Of a DNA stretch of 5,742 nt, positions 5,013-5,742 are shown in pieces. Below the pieces are notes generated by a model. It made no database searches, was not told where the DNA came from, and saw only the letters and a program-made list of their open reading frames with translations. The position numbers and the translations under genes are program-made. This DNA is from an uncultured Collinsella sp. (GTDB lineage: Bacteria > Actinomycetota > Coriobacteriia > Coriobacteriales > Coriobacteriaceae): NCBI GenBank assembly GCA_900552345.1, contig URZN01000096.1, positions 1-5,742 on the forward strand, given 5' to 3'. The stretch's first letter is position 1; each line of letters begins with the position of its first letter.

Positions 5013-5717
5013 CTACGGGCGCGGCGGCACCAAAACATCGTAACGAACGGCCTTGCCCGCAAGTTGATAGCTCGGCTTAACTCCGGCAAGCAGCGGGCCC
5101 TTCACCGGCCGCTTGATAACGACCTTGCGCGGATGCACAGCAAGCGCCGCCTCGACCAGCGATTCCTCATCGGCACACGGCTGTTCCAAATGGTGCAGGA
5201 GTTGGAACTTCTTTTTCACCGCCGCACTCTTGGTGCGCTCGGGAAACATGGGATCCAGATACACCGCGTCGGGAGCGGCGAGCTCGCCCTGCCCGATCAG
5301 CTCAGCTGTATGGCGAAGGCCGGCAATGCTGTCCTCGCCCGCATGAAGGCGCATGCGAGCCACGGCAGCCGCAAGCACCTGATCATCCGCCGCGCGATCC
5401 AAGGCATCCTTGAGGAGCGCCGCGATCACGCAATCCTGCTCATACAGATCGACGGTAAAGCCCGCGGCCGCCAACAGCAGCGAATCCTCGCCAAAGCCTG
5501 CCGTGGCATCAATCGCCCATGGGCTCTCGATGCCTTTTGTGCGCGCAGCCTTTACCAGCAGCTCTTGCTGCAGACGGCCTTGCTTGAGTCGTGGCAGCAT
5601 GCGGGCAAAATCGGCACGCAGCTCCATCGCGCCGTCGGTGAGCGTGAGGCCCTCGGACTTCCGCACGAGCTCGAGCCCCGCGGCCCGAGCAACAGAAAAG
5701 GGATCGACGACGCCCAT
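5013..5717 (-). CDS. rsmJ: RsmJ-like 16S rRNA (guanine-N2) methyltransferase, 5' end at contig edge
   Basis: The class I SAM-dependent methyltransferase fold matches RsmJ, which methylates N2 of G1516 in E. coli 16S rRNA. Counting from ATG 5717, motif I is DATAGFGEDS (70-79). YEQD (92-95) is the acidic SAM ribose-binding strand end, and YLDPMFPERTKSAAVKKK (153-170) holds the DPMFP catalytic motif with the KSAxVKK that follows it in RsmJ. VVIKRP and a final RYDVLVPP strand close the fold. Length of 234 residues is close to the E. coli protein (250). ATG 5717 is the first genomic start visible, but the adapter begins 5 bases upstream, so no ribosome site can be judged. E. coli RsmJ has about 10 more N-terminal residues before the equivalent of FSVARAAGLEL, so the true start may be missing. 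It is convergent with the small zinc gene, 48 bases away, with no clear terminator between. Confidence 0.85.
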   Translation of the reverse strand: MGVVDPFSVARAAGLELVRKSEGLTLTDGAMELRADFARMLPRLKQGRLQQELLVKAARTKGIESPWAIDATAGFGEDSLLLAAAGFTVDLYEQDCVIAALLKDALDRAADDQVLAAAVARMRLHAGEDSIAGLRHTAELIGQGELAAPDAVYLDPMFPERTKSAAVKKKFQLLHHLEQPCADEESLVEAALAVHPRKVVIKRPVKGPLLAGVKPSYQLAGKAVRYDVLVPPRP

Positions 5718-5721
5718 GGAC

Positions 5722-5742
5722 CTGTCTCTTATACACATCTCC
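5722..5742 (-). other. Nextera adapter (mosaic end plus 2 bases) on the right contig end, not genomic
   Basis: Bases 5722-5740 read CTGTCTCTTATACACATCT, the reverse complement of the Tn5 mosaic end. The final CC matches the Read 2 (i7) adapter and not Read 1, which would continue with GA. Genomic sequence ends at 5721. Proteins beginning MCIRDR or MYKRQ at this edge are artefacts. Confidence 0.97.

Overview
The window is an assembled contig from a GC-rich Gram-positive genome. Codon use, the AAA ATPase of an actinobacterial type, the TetM-like translation factor and the AGGAG-type ribosome binding sites suggest Actinomycetota, and I would guess class Coriobacteriia (Collinsella-like). That placement is an inference from protein character, not a database match. 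Both ends are not biological. Bases 1-48 are an Illumina Nextera i7 adapter (end of P7, an 8-base index, the Read 2 sequence and the Tn5 mosaic end), and bases 5722-5742 are the reverse complement of the mosaic end plus two more adapter bases. Real genomic DNA is 49-5721.

Left part, minus strand: an AAA-type ATPase with a C-terminal winged helix (632-1750) is followed, after about 10 bases, by the first 191 codons of a UvrA-like ABC ATPase (49-621). Its stop codon lies inside the downstream gene's Shine-Dalgarno region, so the two are probably co-transcribed and translationally coupled. The UvrA fragment moves almost directly from the first ATPase half into the zinc-finger region and lacks the UvrB-binding domain, which marks it as a UvrA2-type paralogue rather than the main excision-repair UvrA. 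The 93-base gap upstream of the ATPase holds three copies of a 7-bp word at an exact 10-bp period, overlapping a plausible promoter, and a perfect 13-bp inverted repeat.

Middle, minus strand: a complete 667-residue EF-G/TetM-like GTPase (1844-3847). It has all GTPase motifs, but the domain IV loop and the C-terminus differ from classical tetracycline resistance proteins. Its TGA stop lies inside the inverted repeat. Upstream is a 254-base non-coding stretch with several inverted repeats, ending in a strong hairpin terminator (4035-4074) for the next gene.

Right part: a GNAT acetyltransferase (4102-4590, minus) is divergent from a small 98-residue Cys/His-rich, probably zinc-binding protein (4668-4964, plus). 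The short region between them holds an 8-bp inverted repeat that could serve both genes. The last gene (5013-5717, minus, convergent to the small gene) is an RsmJ-like 16S rRNA guanine-N2 methyltransferase whose 5' end lies at the contig edge.

As a whole this looks like chromosomal housekeeping and accessory DNA with a translation and nucleic-acid theme (ribosomal GTPase, rRNA methyltransferase, UvrA2). I see no transposase, integrase, CRISPR array, tRNA or rRNA. I found no convincing new multi-gene system. The least explained items are the ATPase-UvrA2 pair, the phased repeats and palindrome between 1778 and 1850, and the small zinc protein with its divergent operator-like site.
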